A stretch of DNA of 64,000 nt, taken from Ostreococcus mediterraneus. Taxonomy: Eukaryota > Chlorophyta > Mamiellophyceae > Mamiellales > Bathycoccaceae. Shown here piece after piece: positions 55,318-64,000 of this stretch (position 1 is the first letter of the stretch; every line of letters begins with the position of its first letter). The notes below the pieces were generated by a model. It made no database searches. It was not told the DNA's origin and was given only the letters and a program-made list of their open reading frames with translations. A program made the position numbers and the translations under genes. The stretch is from contig WMKK01000005.1 of assembly GCA_012295225.1 (NCBI GenBank), forward strand, positions 750,958 through 814,957, written 5' to 3'.

Positions 55318-58056
55318 ATGGACGCCGACGACGGTGTAGACGCTCGACGCCGCGGTCGCAGCGCCACCGCGCGCGACGACCGCGTTGATGGCGGCGTTGA
55401 TGTCGAGGCGAATGAAGTCGCTGACGACGTGACTGCTGCGCGCGTTGCGTCGCCGTTTGCATCGCATCAAGCGCGCATGGCGCACGTCAGGCGCGAACTC
55501 ACGCGCCTGGCGAGCGAAGAACCGTACTATGACGCCAAAGTGTGGCGCCGAACGCCGTATGATGCGACACCGTATGAGATATTGGAGCCGAGCCGCGCGT
55601 ACGTGTGCGCGCCAGACGTCGACGCGGAGGACGCGCGAGCGTTACTCGATCGTTTACGCACCAGTGTTGCGGATGGATGGACGGATTTCGTCGCCGTCGA
55701 TGGGGCGAGTGCGAATGCCGTCACGTCGGGGGTGAAAGATGGTGCGCCGGTGGCGATGCAGCGCGTTGAGCCACTTTCGTTGACAATGGACGCGTTGGGC
55801 GAGCCGTTACGCGTCGGCGTAGATGTCGAAGAACGCCCGTTATGGGGCATAGATTGCTACACTCGCGAAGCGATTTTGTCGGCGATAAGTGTGATTGATT
55901 ACTACGCCGGGGCGGAGAATCGTGCGAGGCGGGTGGAGTATTTGCAAAAGCGATTGTTGCCGACGTTGCACACGATGGGAGAGGATGGATGGGACATGGT
56001 CGCCGTCGCTCGAGCGGTACAGGCGAGTGCCGAGGCGGATGGCGACGTGCACGCCGCGCGTGCGTCGCATGCGTTGGCGAAAGCGGTGGAGAGCATTGAT
56101 GACGCGGGCGATGGGCAACCGAAGACGAAATCGCGATCGAGAAAGAAGGCGAAAGTGAATCCCAAGGATCGGGATGCGGCGGTGGACGTGCCGACGACGA
56201 CATCGAGCGACGGTACGGAGGATGCGGTCAAGGTAGAAGACGCCGTGCCGGTCGATGTGGTGAATGTGGCGACAGATGATGCCGCGCTCATTCAGGCACC
56301 CGTGGATCCTCGAACGAACCGCGCGCATTTCAGAATTCATCCAAAAGGCACGGGTGTGGTGTGCGTCAACAAGAATGGTATCAAGGCGAGAACGTTTGTA
56401 CACTACTATGCGGGCGAGATTTACTCACCTTGGCGCTGGTATGAGCGACAAGATGCGATTAAAAAGTGTTTTCCAAACATGGAGCTTCCGAGTTTCTTCA
56501 ACATTACGCTTGAACGGCCAGAGAGCGACGAACGCGGCCGACACACCATCTTCGTCGAAGGTATGCACAAGGGATCGTTTGCGTCCCGATTGTCGCACTC
56601 TTGCGAGCCGAACTGTCAAACTGTAACGTTCGCGAAGGATGGGAAATTAGCGCTTGGGATGTTTACCACACGTGACATTGCGTATGGTGAAGAAATGACG
56701 TGGGATTACAGCTGCATTACAGAGAGCGCCGAAGAGTACCGAAACGCGTTTTGTTTGTGTTCTTCGCCAGGATGTCGTGGTTCGTTCTTGACGTACTCAG
56801 GGAGTGGCGCGTTCACGGCGGTGATGAAGAAGAAGCATGGATTCTTGCATCGTAACGCTATTCTTTTCAAGGCGTGTTCGTCCCCGGTGACGCAAGAGGA
56901 TCGAGACGCTTTGTATTCGGCTGGCATTCGTGAATGCGCCCTCGAGAATTGTCCCGATTGGGTCGTGAAATGGGCCGTGTTGACGTTGGAGTACATCAAA
57001 CTCGAAGAACGCGAACTGCCGCAAGCGTTGATAGATTTACCGTCCACGAATCTCGGGGCGTACAATGAAATTGGCGCCAAGCACGAAACCATTGGCGTCA
57101 TCGCGACGCGATTTACAAATTTAGTAGTCACGTTAGACAAAATTAGACGCGTCTTGAGCGCTCCAGGTCAGCGCAGAGCGCCATTCTTCCGCATTCTTAG
57201 CGATGATGAAATCATCGACCATTTGTGGAGTGGGAACGATAGCATCTTCAATAGACTACTCGCAGCGCTTCTCGCATCGGAGGGCGCTCGAAAGCACGCC
57301 AAGGCTTCATCCAGCCGCGAAGGCGCGACGTCGACTGTCAGCCTAGTGGGTGCAGACGTAGCGACGAAAGAGTTACTCCAGCGCATGTACGCGTGTGGTG
57401 GTACAATTGAGCGTCGTCCGTCATCACCAGCAGAGGCGCGGGCGCGTCTGCTCAAGGTGAGTGAGGTACTTCGATTGAGCGGCGCCAAGCACGCGCGCGC
57501 CGCCGATTGCTTGTGGTTTTACGGAAACACCATCAATTGGTTCACGTACGAAAAATTTGAGTCGGTCATTTCAACTCCAGTGGACATTGCCGACGTCGCC
57601 GCAGAGTGCTCAGCGTCGTTGACGACGACGCGAAAGGTGCCTCAAATGTTCCAAGGGAAGAAGGAGAACATGTTGCGGAAAAAGTACGGCACGATGTACG
57701 TGTGGGGACAACTCGTGACGTGGTTTAAGCAAACAATTTACTCACCCGATGCGTCGCTCAGCGCCGACCGACGGGGTACGCTGTCGCTTCCCGATCCCGA
57801 AAGCGCGTACGGAGGCGCAGGGGTGAAGTACGCCGCCCCCGAGCGTCGCGCGTTGTTGAAGCTCCTACGCAACGGCTTTGATGTCATGTGGCCGACGACG
57901 ACGCCGTGGAGTTTTAAAAATCCCTCGAAATCGTACGGTTCGCCCATGTTCGACGAAGCGCTGCGTCAAACGTACCCGAACGAGTACACTAGCTCCGCGA
58001 ACGATGGCAAAACGCTCGCTGAGCTTCTCGACGAATTACAGAAGTTCATCGCGTGA
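55318..58056 (+). CDS. ATXR3: SET-domain histone H3K4 methyltransferase, ATXR3/SDG2-like
   Basis: From the ATG at 55318 there are 912 residues. The SET domain lies at about 333-470: GVVCVNKNGIKARTFVHYYA, GEIYSPWRWYERQDAIKKC, the catalytic-site HSCEPNCQ and EEMTWDY. A post-SET CLCSSPGCRGSF carries zinc-binding cysteines. The downstream region (HGFLHRNAILFKAC, LPDW-like CPDWVVKWAV, VTLDKIRRVL, and PWSFKNPSKSYGSPMFDEAL at the end) aligns block by block with plant ATXR3, the main H3K4 trimethyltransferase, and not with trithorax or SET1. The plant protein has a much longer N-terminal region, so this is a compact form. A split within the ORF is not needed. The next gene's ATG lies only 41 bp after the stop. 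Confidence 0.93.
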   Translation: MDADDGVDARRRGRSATARDDRVDGGVDVEANEVADDVTAARVASPFASHQARMAHVRRELTRLASEEPYYDAKVWRRTPYDATPYEILEPSRAYVCAPDVDAEDARALLDRLRTSVADGWTDFVAVDGASANAVTSGVKDGAPVAMQRVEPLSLTMDALGEPLRVGVDVEERPLWGIDCYTREAILSAISVIDYYAGAENRARRVEYLQKRLLPTLHTMGEDGWDMVAVARAVQASAEADGDVHAARASHALAKAVESIDDAGDGQPKTKSRSRKKAKVNPKDRDAAVDVPTTTSSDGTEDAVKVEDAVPVDVVNVATDDAALIQAPVDPRTNRAHFRIHPKGTGVVCVNKNGIKARTFVHYYAGEIYSPWRWYERQDAIKKCFPNMELPSFFNITLERPESDERGRHTIFVEGMHKGSFASRLSHSCEPNCQTVTFAKDGKLALGMFTTRDIAYGEEMTWDYSCITESAEEYRNAFCLCSSPGCRGSFLTYSGSGAFTAVMKKKHGFLHRNAILFKACSSPVTQEDRDALYSAGIRECALENCPDWVVKWAVLTLEYIKLEERELPQALIDLPSTNLGAYNEIGAKHETIGVIATRFTNLVVTLDKIRRVLSAPGQRRAPFFRILSDDEIIDHLWSGNDSIFNRLLAALLASEGARKHAKASSSREGATSTVSLVGADVATKELLQRMYACGGTIERRPSSPAEARARLLKVSEVLRLSGAKHARAADCLWFYGNTINWFTYEKFESVISTPVDIADVAAECSASLTTTRKVPQMFQGKKENMLRKKYGTMYVWGQLVTWFKQTIYSPDASLSADRRGTLSLPDPESAYGGAGVKYAAPERRALLKLLRNGFDVMWPTTTPWSFKNPSKSYGSPMFDEALRQTYPNEYTSSANDGKTLAELLDELQKFIA

Positions 58057-58097
58057 ACCATTGTACACGACGACGCGCGTCTTCATTTCTCGACGCG

Positions 58098-58532
58098 ATG
58101 TCACCATCGAATCGTCGAAACCTCCTCATAGCCATAGATGGTTCAAAGTTTGAAATTGAAGAACTCATCAATCAAACCGTGCGGTGTGTGTACAGACCTG
58201 GCGATACCGTGTTTCTCTTACGTATACAAGGTCCCGGAACGTCGACGTACGATGACCATTTATTGAAAATTGCGCACAAAACATGCGCACAGCATCAAGT
58301 GCCATGCGTCGAGATCCTCATTCACGCCGACAGTCTGAAAACTTCTCACGTCGTGGACACATGCATGCGTTACGCCGCGAGCATTCATGCGGCGCTGTTA
58401 ATCATGGGGAAAAATGATACCCGAGGCGGCGAATCCAACGCCGCGGATATCGCGCTGCGTCGACACGGGCCACCGTTGATGTGCGTCAACTTTGCCCCCG
58501 AGCTCACGCGCGCGCCGGATATCGATGCGTGA
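58098..58532 (+). CDS. Universal stress protein (USP) domain protein
   Basis: A 144-residue single-domain protein of the UspA/adenine-nucleotide alpha-hydrolase-like fold. The start NLLIAIDGSKFEIEEL with the family's first strand and Asp, the central VEILIHADSLKTSHVVDTCM and the later strand AALLIMGKNDTRG fit the fold. The ATP-binding loop G-x2-G-x9-G(S/T) reads GKNDTRGGESNAADIAL here and is not canonical, so ATP binding is uncertain. It is a soluble, probably cytosolic protein. It follows ATXR3 by 41 bp and precedes PAC2. Confidence 0.8.
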   Translation: MSPSNRRNLLIAIDGSKFEIEELINQTVRCVYRPGDTVFLLRIQGPGTSTYDDHLLKIAHKTCAQHQVPCVEILIHADSLKTSHVVDTCMRYAASIHAALLIMGKNDTRGGESNAADIALRRHGPPLMCVNFAPELTRAPDIDA

Positions 58533-58683
58533 CGCATCGAGTGAAGTGGTTTGGCGCCGTTAATGCGCGTCACGCGATGACGGCCACCGTGCGCGATGCG
58601 AATTTCGGATGCGGGACAGAGGCGAGCCAAACGCGCGACGCGACGGCTCAAGACGTCATTGCGCGACGCACGCGTCGACGAGT

Positions 58684-59571
58684 ATGACGTTTACTTTTTA
58701 TCCACGCCGCACATCGCAAAGCGGTGAAGCGATGACCGTCGAGGACGCGGATGTGCTCATCGCGCCGGTGTCGGGAGCGTGCGGGAACGTTGGTCAACTG
58801 GCGTGCGACGCGTTGGCGTTGAACTGGAACTTGACGCGCGTCGGGACGTGTGATTTCGAACACCTGTCCCCGGTCGTCGGTCGCGATGCGTTATTTGATG
58901 ATACCGCCACGAGCGTTGGTTCTCACGCACGCGCACCGAGCGGATCGCTGGCGTGCGCGTTTGAGGTGTATAGCGGCGTGACGCGCGCGAGCGACGGCGC
59001 GGAGAAACGCGTCGTCGTTGTACAAATTAGAAGCGATGCGTGCGTTGGCGCTCGCCGCGCATTCGTAGACGAATACTCAGACTTTTTGTTGACGTTTGCT
59101 AACGCGAAGCGCGTGGTGTTAGTTTCTGCGTTGCCCGCAAGTGTGGGTGAAGCCGAGGCGCAGATTGGCGGGACAAAGTGGCGCGCCGCGCGAGGCGACG
59201 ATGAATTCCTTCGCGCGTGCGCCGCCGTCGATCTCACCGCGCTCGAGTCCAACGTGTGCTTGCCCGATGACGTCATGCACGCCAGCGTTGACCCGCACTG
59301 GGCGCTCATGGATGTGCTCGATGCGAAAGATGTCGCGCAAAAGGTTGGATGTTTGGTGGCGGTGTGTAGCGAAGGCGACAACAGCGCGGATGGCGCCGGC
59401 ATGGCGCTCGCCGTCGCGCGCGCGTGCGACATCGTCGTGGACGACGCGTCGATGGATGCGAGCGCGATCGGTGGTGACGAGCCGGTGACGTACATTGGGC
59501 CGTGGCGCGTGCCCCGGTCGTGGAGCGTCGCGTTTGGGACTCGAGCCATGCGTCGCGAAATGTTTGCGTAA
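58684..59571 (+). CDS. PSMG2: Proteasome assembly chaperone 2 (PAC2/PSMG2)
   Basis: A chaperone that with PAC1 guides assembly of the 20S alpha ring. From the ATG at 58684 it has 295 residues. The family markers are near the N terminus: LIAPVSGACGNVGQLACDAL followed by LNWNLTRVGTCDFEHLSPVV and GRDALFDD, as in PSMG2, where the GNVGQL block is diagnostic. A central part with VVVVQIRSDA and RVVLVSALPASVG completes the Rossmann-like fold. The C-terminal region has a GPWRVPRSWS segment. It is convergent with the Nudix gene, with 21 bp between stops. Confidence 0.88.
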   Translation: MTFTFYPRRTSQSGEAMTVEDADVLIAPVSGACGNVGQLACDALALNWNLTRVGTCDFEHLSPVVGRDALFDDTATSVGSHARAPSGSLACAFEVYSGVTRASDGAEKRVVVVQIRSDACVGARRAFVDEYSDFLLTFANAKRVVLVSALPASVGEAEAQIGGTKWRAARGDDEFLRACAAVDLTALESNVCLPDDVMHASVDPHWALMDVLDAKDVAQKVGCLVAVCSEGDNSADGAGMALAVARACDIVVDDASMDASAIGGDEPVTYIGPWRVPRSWSVAFGTRAMRREMFA

Positions 59572-59592
59572 AACGATACAATTTCATCGATA

Positions 59593-60612
59593 TTAGTCGT
59601 TAGCTAAGCGCAGAGACTGCACGAGTTGGATATACCCCGCCTCGTCTGGGGTTAAATACCCGTGTCTCACGCAAAAGTCAATAATTACCAAGCAGCAATT
59701 TGGTTTAAAATCCTCCGTCGTCGCCATGCGTTCGATGACGTCGGCGACGGCGAAACGCTCAAAACTCTCCACTTCGCCGTCATCTGGTACGGGCACGAAA
59801 TCCTCAGGCAGCTCTAAATCATAGCAAAACAACACGTCTCGCTTGCAACACCCGTTATAATTCATGGCGTAGCTCACCACGCCCACAGGTTTGGCTTGTT
59901 TCGCCAACCATTCCGGTACGCTCGCCTCTTCGCCACACTCCTTCACGACGCAGACGCTCGGCGCCATGCCATCAGGCAACCCACCGGCGACGAGATGATC
60001 GAGCTTTCCAGGAAAGGTTTGTTTATCTTTAGCGCGCTTTGCAACCCAAAGCTCGCGCTCACCATTGGCTAACGTCACGAATCCATTCACGTGCACGCCG
60101 AAGGCCCGAACGCCGAGCAACGACGCCGCCGCCCGTTCGACGCGTAACAACGGCTCACGCCCATACCCCATCGTACACGGGAAGATTTCATCGCGCCAGC
60201 CAGTGATGACGCCATCGTCATGCAGTTTTCGCAACCCCGGCGCGATGGCAGCCGATCGCGCGTCGGGAGTCGTCAAGGATGCCGACGTCCGCACCGCGCC
60301 GTCGCTCGAGCGCTCGAGCGCGTCCGACCCGCATGCGGCGACTAACGCGTCCGCGAACCACGGCTGAAGCGCTCCAACGGCGTGACCGTCGACAATAAAT
60401 GGTACGTACGACGCGTAGTCCGCAGCGGTGATGGTGTTGCACGCATCGACGCGCGCTTGAAGGCGCTCGGGTGTGGATAAAGTCGCGACGGCGCCGGCGC
60501 TCGCCCGGGACATGATTCGTGACGCGCGCGAGACGCGCGGCGACGACGACGACGGTGAGGGTGACGAAGACGGTAGCGACGACGACAGCGCGCGTGCGAG
60601 GTGACGACTCAT
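59593..60612 (-). CDS. Nudix hydrolase, NUDT20/24 (DUF4743) type, probably organellar
   Basis: A 339-residue protein with a Ser-rich N terminus of about 45 residues that looks like a plastid or mitochondrial transit peptide. The DUF4743 domain precedes the Nudix domain, the arrangement of plant NUDT20/NUDT24 and yeast YJR142W, which act on damaged thiamine pyrophosphate analogues. The Nudix region starts at VWAKRAKDKQTFPGKLDHLVAGG-type sequence (here with L before W). The box reads GGLPDGMAPSVCVVKECGEE, keeping the C-terminal EEXXEE-type acids for metal binding while the first Glu of the general consensus is replaced, as is usual in this subgroup. Downstream NYNGCCKRDVLFCYDLELPE is also typical. 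Confidence 0.9.
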   Translation of the reverse strand: MSRHLARALSSSLPSSSPSPSSSSPRVSRASRIMSRASAGAVATLSTPERLQARVDACNTITAADYASYVPFIVDGHAVGALQPWFADALVAACGSDALERSSDGAVRTSASLTTPDARSAAIAPGLRKLHDDGVITGWRDEIFPCTMGYGREPLLRVERAAASLLGVRAFGVHVNGFVTLANGERELWVAKRAKDKQTFPGKLDHLVAGGLPDGMAPSVCVVKECGEEASVPEWLAKQAKPVGVVSYAMNYNGCCKRDVLFCYDLELPEDFVPVPDDGEVESFERFAVADVIERMATTEDFKPNCCLVIIDFCVRHGYLTPDEAGYIQLVQSLRLAND

Positions 60613-60744
60613 ATATACGCCGCGTCGCGTTATACAGACCGCGAGACTCGCGTCGCGTCCGTCTAAAGCTTTGACTTTTTGACTACAACTACGCCGTACA
60701 TCATCGCTACTATTACTACATCATCGCACCGCCCAAGCCCGTCG

Positions 60745-60766
60745 TCACGCACCCTTTTCCCTCGCT

Positions 60767-60814
<48 letters not shown>

Positions 60815-61368
60815 ATCGCGAGCGCGCGATCGATACAAAATCCAAACACGGGTCCGACGACGCCTCGCGCCACGCGTTCGCACCCCACCGCGCTCACCAA
60901 CGTCCACGGCACGACCGCCACCACGCCACCCTCCATCTCTACCCCGTACGGAAACGACAGCCACGCACCTAGCGGCCACACCACGCGCCGCGGAAGCGTA
61001 AACACCGGCAAGGAACCGCGCGTAACGCACGCCCACGCGCCCGCGCACGCCTTGGCCGCCGACAACCAGTGCGCGCACTTCAACGCCCACCGCGCGCGCG
61101 GCGTGCGCGCGCGCTCGAGCGCAGCCATCTTATCCTCGAGCGCATCCATGCGCTTCCGCACGCCCGCGGCGTCCGCGGCGTCGCCGAGTTCGCGCGCTAA
61201 CGACCGCCGACGCTCGATGATGTCGCGCTGTAAATCCTTAATCGCGCGCGTATCGCACGCGCGTTCGAGCGCCACCTTGGCGAGTTCGATGACGAGGAAC
61301 ACCAGGGCGATGGCGATGCCGAATGCGCCGGGCGCCGAGGGCGACGGCGACGGCGCCGAGGGCGACAT
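60745..61368 (-). CDS. GET1/WRB-like tail-anchored protein insertion receptor subunit
   Basis: A 207-residue membrane protein. A first hydrophobic helix (FGIAIALVFLVIELAKVAL) is followed by a cytosolic coiled coil (about residues 45-85, DLQRDIIERRRSLARELGDA onward) and two further hydrophobic segments. This is the topology of GET1/WRB, the ER receptor that with GET2/CAML takes tail-anchored proteins from the GET3 ATPase. The basic face of the coiled coil (RRRSLAREL) fits GET3 binding. The C terminus is an unusual Arg-Thr alternation encoded by a GAGGAC-type hexanucleotide repeat. The assignment rests on topology and coiled-coil character rather than long identity. Confidence 0.72.
60770..60815. 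repeat. Hexanucleotide microsatellite (CGTCCT)n, about 7 copies
   Basis: Seven to eight copies of CGTCCT lie inside the 3' end of the GET1-like gene and encode the Arg-Thr tail on the minus strand. Copy changes keep the reading frame. Confidence 0.9.
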
Positions 61369-61684
61369 CGGTGATGATTCAGTAGGCTTTGGACTGCGTC
61401 GGTGAATGGTGACGCCCGGTCGTCACTCCTCGCCTCCTCGCGGTCGCGGTCGCGGTCGATATATATATATAGGTGTACACGTACGAGTACGAGTATATAT
61501 TTATCATCGTATAGGCGACGTGTAGAGCGCTCGTCGTCGTCGCGTCGTCGTGGTTCGGGTGCGCATTGACTGCCGTCCAAAAGACGCCAACACCAAACTG
61601 ATTGATTGATTCTTTGCGCCTCATACGCGTCGTCAAACAATCCGTCGTCGACGAATATTGGTACGAACACCATAGATACGATAG
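61369..61684. promoter_or_regulatory. Divergent promoter region GET1-like / TPK channel
   Basis: 316 bp between divergent starts. A GCGGTC tandem tract (about 61439-61457) is followed by an AT-alternating run (about 61459-61471) and a second AT-rich patch near 61494. The AT run is exceptional in this GC-rich DNA and may serve as a TATA-like element for either gene. Confidence 0.5.
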
Positions 61685-62821
61685 ATGCCGCGCGATCCGA
61701 CGAAACCGCGCGATGCGCCCGGTAAATACGGCGCTATAGCGAGAGATGAGGAGCACGGGGTGCGCGACGCGTGGCACGTGCGAGACGAGAACGGGGAGGA
61801 TATGATGGAAGGATTCGCCACGAAACTCGTTGGATCGAGCGAGAGGCGACATCGGAAACGTCGGCCGGCGCCGCCGGCGGGTGAACCGCGCCCGGGTTTG
61901 ATTAAACGATTTAAGAATTTTTGTTTTAACAACATGGCGTTGGTGTTTTTGGCGTACGTCTGCGCGGCGGCGGTGGCGTTGGAACACATGAATGATGAAC
62001 CTGATTTCGGTACATTCATCGATACGGTGTATTTTATTGCGATCACGGTGACGACGGTTGGGTATGGAGATATGTCGCCGAAATCCGACGCTGGCAAGAT
62101 TTTTGTCATGGTGTTTATCATCGTCGGCGTCGCGCTCGCCGGGGTGATGATGACGAAAATCACCGATTGGATGTTGGAAAAACAAAAGAACGCCGTCAAA
62201 CGGAGCGAAGAGAAAGCCAAGGAAATGATGCAACAGGATTTGGCCAAGCTCAAGCAAAATTTGGGTGCGCGCGTCAGCGAAGCCGAGCTCGCGCGGTCAA
62301 CCTCAAGCAAAGAAGCTGAAGGCAAATCAAAAGTTGAAGCCAATTCCATCGCGAGCGCGTTGGTTGTGATTTCAATCGTCGTCACCCTCGGCGCCGTCGT
62401 CATGGGACAATTGGAAGGTATCAGCTTTCTCGATGGGTGTTACTGGTCCATCGTGACGTCAACCACGGTTGGGTACGGGGATGTCACGCCGAAATCGGCC
62501 GACGGGCGAATCTTTGCGTCGTTTTACGCCTTCATCACCGTCGGCGTCATGGGCTGGGCGGTGGGGCAAATCGCGAGCTCGGCGATTTCAACGTCTGTAG
62601 AGGCGGCATCGCACGTGGAAGCATTCAAGCTCACGCCCGAATCGTTGGTACAAATGGGTGGGGAGAAAGGGTACGTCGATCAATACGATTTCGCCGTGGC
62701 GATGATGCTCGCCATGGGCAAGGCGACGCAAGAGGATTTCGATTTGGTGGCTAACCGTTTCAACGAATTGGACGTCAATCACGATAAGACGCTCGACGCC
62801 AAGGATTTACTCGGGCAGTAG
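61685..62821 (+). CDS. Two-pore potassium channel (TPK) with EF-hand
   Basis: A K+-selective channel with two pore domains per subunit, probably in the vacuolar or other inner membrane as in plant TPKs. The protein has 378 residues with a polar N terminus of about 75 residues. The first pore helix and filter is ITVTTVGYGDMSPKS near residue 124, and the second is VTSTTVGYGDVTPKS near 262, each flanked by two hydrophobic helices. A charged linker of about 80 residues, partly coiled coil, joins the halves and is longer than in plant TPKs. One EF-hand near the C terminus (DVNHDKTLDAKDL, about 362-374) keeps the calcium-liganding D/N/D/T pattern; plant TPKs usually have one or two. No clear 14-3-3 motif (RSxSxP) was seen. 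Confidence 0.93.
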   Translation: MPRDPTKPRDAPGKYGAIARDEEHGVRDAWHVRDENGEDMMEGFATKLVGSSERRHRKRRPAPPAGEPRPGLIKRFKNFCFNNMALVFLAYVCAAAVALEHMNDEPDFGTFIDTVYFIAITVTTVGYGDMSPKSDAGKIFVMVFIIVGVALAGVMMTKITDWMLEKQKNAVKRSEEKAKEMMQQDLAKLKQNLGARVSEAELARSTSSKEAEGKSKVEANSIASALVVISIVVTLGAVVMGQLEGISFLDGCYWSIVTSTTVGYGDVTPKSADGRIFASFYAFITVGVMGWAVGQIASSAISTSVEAASHVEAFKLTPESLVQMGGEKGYVDQYDFAVAMMLAMGKATQEDFDLVANRFNELDVNHDKTLDAKDLLGQ

Positions 62822-63035
62822 AGTCATGCATGCTACCAAACGCCCAAAACAACTTATGCAAAAAGATGACGAGAGCGGCGCAGTACGCCACGGCACGATT
62901 ATCGACTCGCGCCGCTCAATTTTGTCAACGCAGACGCTTTCATCAACACAACACAAGGGAACAAAACGAAACGAATTATCGCCTCGCGCGTACTGTAATG
63001 AAATCTATCATGTTATCACGTTATGTCTTCAACGC

Positions 63036-63824
63036 TCACGGCGATGACATCGACGCCAGCGGCGGCGCGCTCGGACTCCGAGCGTCGTCCTCGTCGTCGT
63101 CGTGACTGTTCATATCTCGGCGCGCGACGCCCGCTCGAAACTCAACCGCCAACACCGCCAACACCGCCGCAGACGCGCACACGCACGACACAAACAACCA
63201 GAATCCCCATCCGAGAATATCACGCAACGCCACGCCGTCAACGTCACCACTCACCGCTCGAGCATCCTTCGCGACGGATCGAATCGCCCGCGCGAGCGCA
63301 ATCGACCCGCTCGCGCCCGTCGCGCACGCCACCGTCCCATACACCAGTTGCGACACCGAACTCACCATCAACCCGCGCGAGCGTCGCGTCATGGCGTAAT
63401 ACACCACACACACGCTTTCCAACATCAAAAACCACGCATACGCCGCGACGCACGCCTGCCCCGCGCGCGCGAGTCCAATGTTCGCGCGCGCGTCCAACGC
63501 GCATCCCAAAAACGACCCAACCGCCGATCGCGCGCACCGCCCGCGCGCCACGTCGCCGTCATCCGCGAATGACGAAAACGACGCTTTGATTTCGCGCGCA
63601 AATCGCGCGAGTGACGACGCATCGGCGACGGCAACATCAGCATCAGCATCATTCCAAAAACACGGCCCAGTAAAGACGCCCGAATGCGCGACGCCGCGAA
63701 CGCCGCGCACCCAATACCGCGACCCGATCGCGCACGCACACGCGCCCATGATTACGATTCGCATCGTCAGCGCGTGCGCGACGACGTACGCGCGATGCAC
63801 CCGAGCGACGGCGGCGTCATTCAT
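63036..63824 (-). CDS. Unrecognised four-helix membrane protein
   Basis: A 262-residue protein that I do not recognise. Hydrophobic segments lie near residues 12-34 (VAHALTMRIVIMGACACAIG), 123-145 (ACVAAYAWFLMLESVCVVYY), 152-180 (GLMVSSVSQLVYGTVACATG) and 205-230 (GWGFWLFVSCVCASAAVLAV). This gives four likely membrane helices with a large first loop containing acidic and cysteine residues. The layout resembles tetraspan proteins of the claudin/PMP22 kind, but no family motif is clear. The C-terminal tail is acidic and cytosolic-looking. It is convergent with the TPK channel. Confidence 0.6.
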   Translation of the reverse strand: MNDAAVARVHRAYVVAHALTMRIVIMGACACAIGSRYWVRGVRGVAHSGVFTGPCFWNDADADVAVADASSLARFAREIKASFSSFADDGDVARGRCARSAVGSFLGCALDARANIGLARAGQACVAAYAWFLMLESVCVVYYAMTRRSRGLMVSSVSQLVYGTVACATGASGSIALARAIRSVAKDARAVSGDVDGVALRDILGWGFWLFVSCVCASAAVLAVLAVEFRAGVARRDMNSHDDDEDDARSPSAPPLASMSSP

Positions 63825-63847
63825 GCGTCAGTGATTGACGCGCATGG

Positions 63848-64000
63848 ATGATTCGTAGCGTCGGTGCTACGGCGTCCACGCGCGGCGACGGCGCACCGCG
63901 CGCGATCGCGACGAGCGCGAGTCGCACGAGCGAGGTGTGCGTGGGCATCGAGCGCGGTGTGGTGCGCGCGTTCGATGCGCGGTGCGCGGGGAAGGCGGCG
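63848..64000 (+). CDS. Possible 5' end of a further gene, cut by the window
   Basis: An ATG at 63848 opens a frame with no stop in the 51 codons to the window edge. The residues (MIRSVGATASTRGDGAPRAI, then TSEVCVGIERGVVR) could be a transit-like start followed by a folded domain beginning CVGIERG. It lies only 23 bp from the divergent start of the membrane protein, which argues for caution. No family was recognised. Confidence 0.35.
   Translation, partial: MIRSVGATASTRGDGAPRAIATSASRTSEVCVGIERGVVRAFDARCAGKAA

Noticed and set aside
1-64000. tRNA or rRNA genes
   Set aside because: I looked for T-arm consensus and long conserved rRNA blocks on both strands and saw none; short tRNAs with introns could be missed by eye.

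Overview
The window looks like nuclear chromosomal DNA of a picoplanktonic green alga of the Mamiellophyceae, most like Ostreococcus. The sequence is GC-rich and genes are packed on both strands, often with under 200 bp between them. The genes are typical of plants and eukaryotes: a 26S proteasome ATPase, eIF3g, a plant-type glutamate-cysteine ligase, SLY1, a SABRE/KIP-type giant protein, ATXR3-type SET methyltransferase, APC5, a TPK potassium channel and GET1. Most genes are single exons. Where an intron is needed it is a single short one near the 5' end with a GTRCGN-type donor, a CTRAC-like branch site and a CAG acceptor. The species assignment is inference; no rRNA, tRNA or organellar gene was found.

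Layout. 0-11 kb: a partial SNM1-type nuclease (-), RPT5 (+), eIF3g (+), an unrecognised secreted/membrane coiled-coil protein (-), plastid GSH1 with a 5' intron (+), a mitochondrial-looking isochorismatase (-), SNU13 (-) and organellar MnmE (+). 11-23 kb: a Rsa3-like protein with a long serine run (-), an unrecognised protein (-), ribosomal protein L7a with a proposed ATG-only first exon (-), a GTE-type bromodomain protein (+), SLY1 (+), a C2-domain protein (+), IGPS of tryptophan synthesis (-) and a plastid YGGT protein (+). 23-28 kb: a purple acid phosphatase (-), then an atypical gene-poor island of about 2.8 kb. The island holds a hairpin plus T-run, a G-quadruplex motif, a telo-box palindrome, a 25-bp tandem repeat, a transposase-like DNA-binding gene, a secreted cysteine-repeat protein and a partial duplication.

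28-50 kb: an NSF-like AAA protein lacking the NSF N domain (-), mitoferrin (-), an ABHD17-type hydrolase (+), a CCZ1-like protein (-), a small membrane protein (+), an NCS1 nucleobase transporter (-), a probable ATRIP (+), APC5 (+) and a 2,490-residue bridge-like lipid-transfer protein (+). 50-64 kb: a SAP-domain protein (+), an unrecognised protein (-), a 40-bp telo-box minisatellite, a UBA-PUB protein (+), a coiled-coil protein (+), an ATXR3-like SET protein (+), a universal stress protein (+), proteasome chaperone PAC2 (+), a Nudix hydrolase (-), GET1 (-), a two-pore K+ channel (+), an unrecognised membrane protein (-) and the possible start of another gene.

The genes do not form an operon or obvious cluster. 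Themes that recur are protein turnover (RPT5, PAC2, APC5, UBA-PUB), vesicle traffic and membrane biogenesis (SLY1, NSF-like, CCZ1-like, GET1, SABRE-like), genome maintenance and chromatin (SNM1, ATRIP-like, ATXR3, GTE) and redox/iron handling (GSH1, mitoferrin). I did not find a complete new system. The most unusual items are the NSF paralogue, the uniform intron class, the 23-28 kb island and the telo-box minisatellite.
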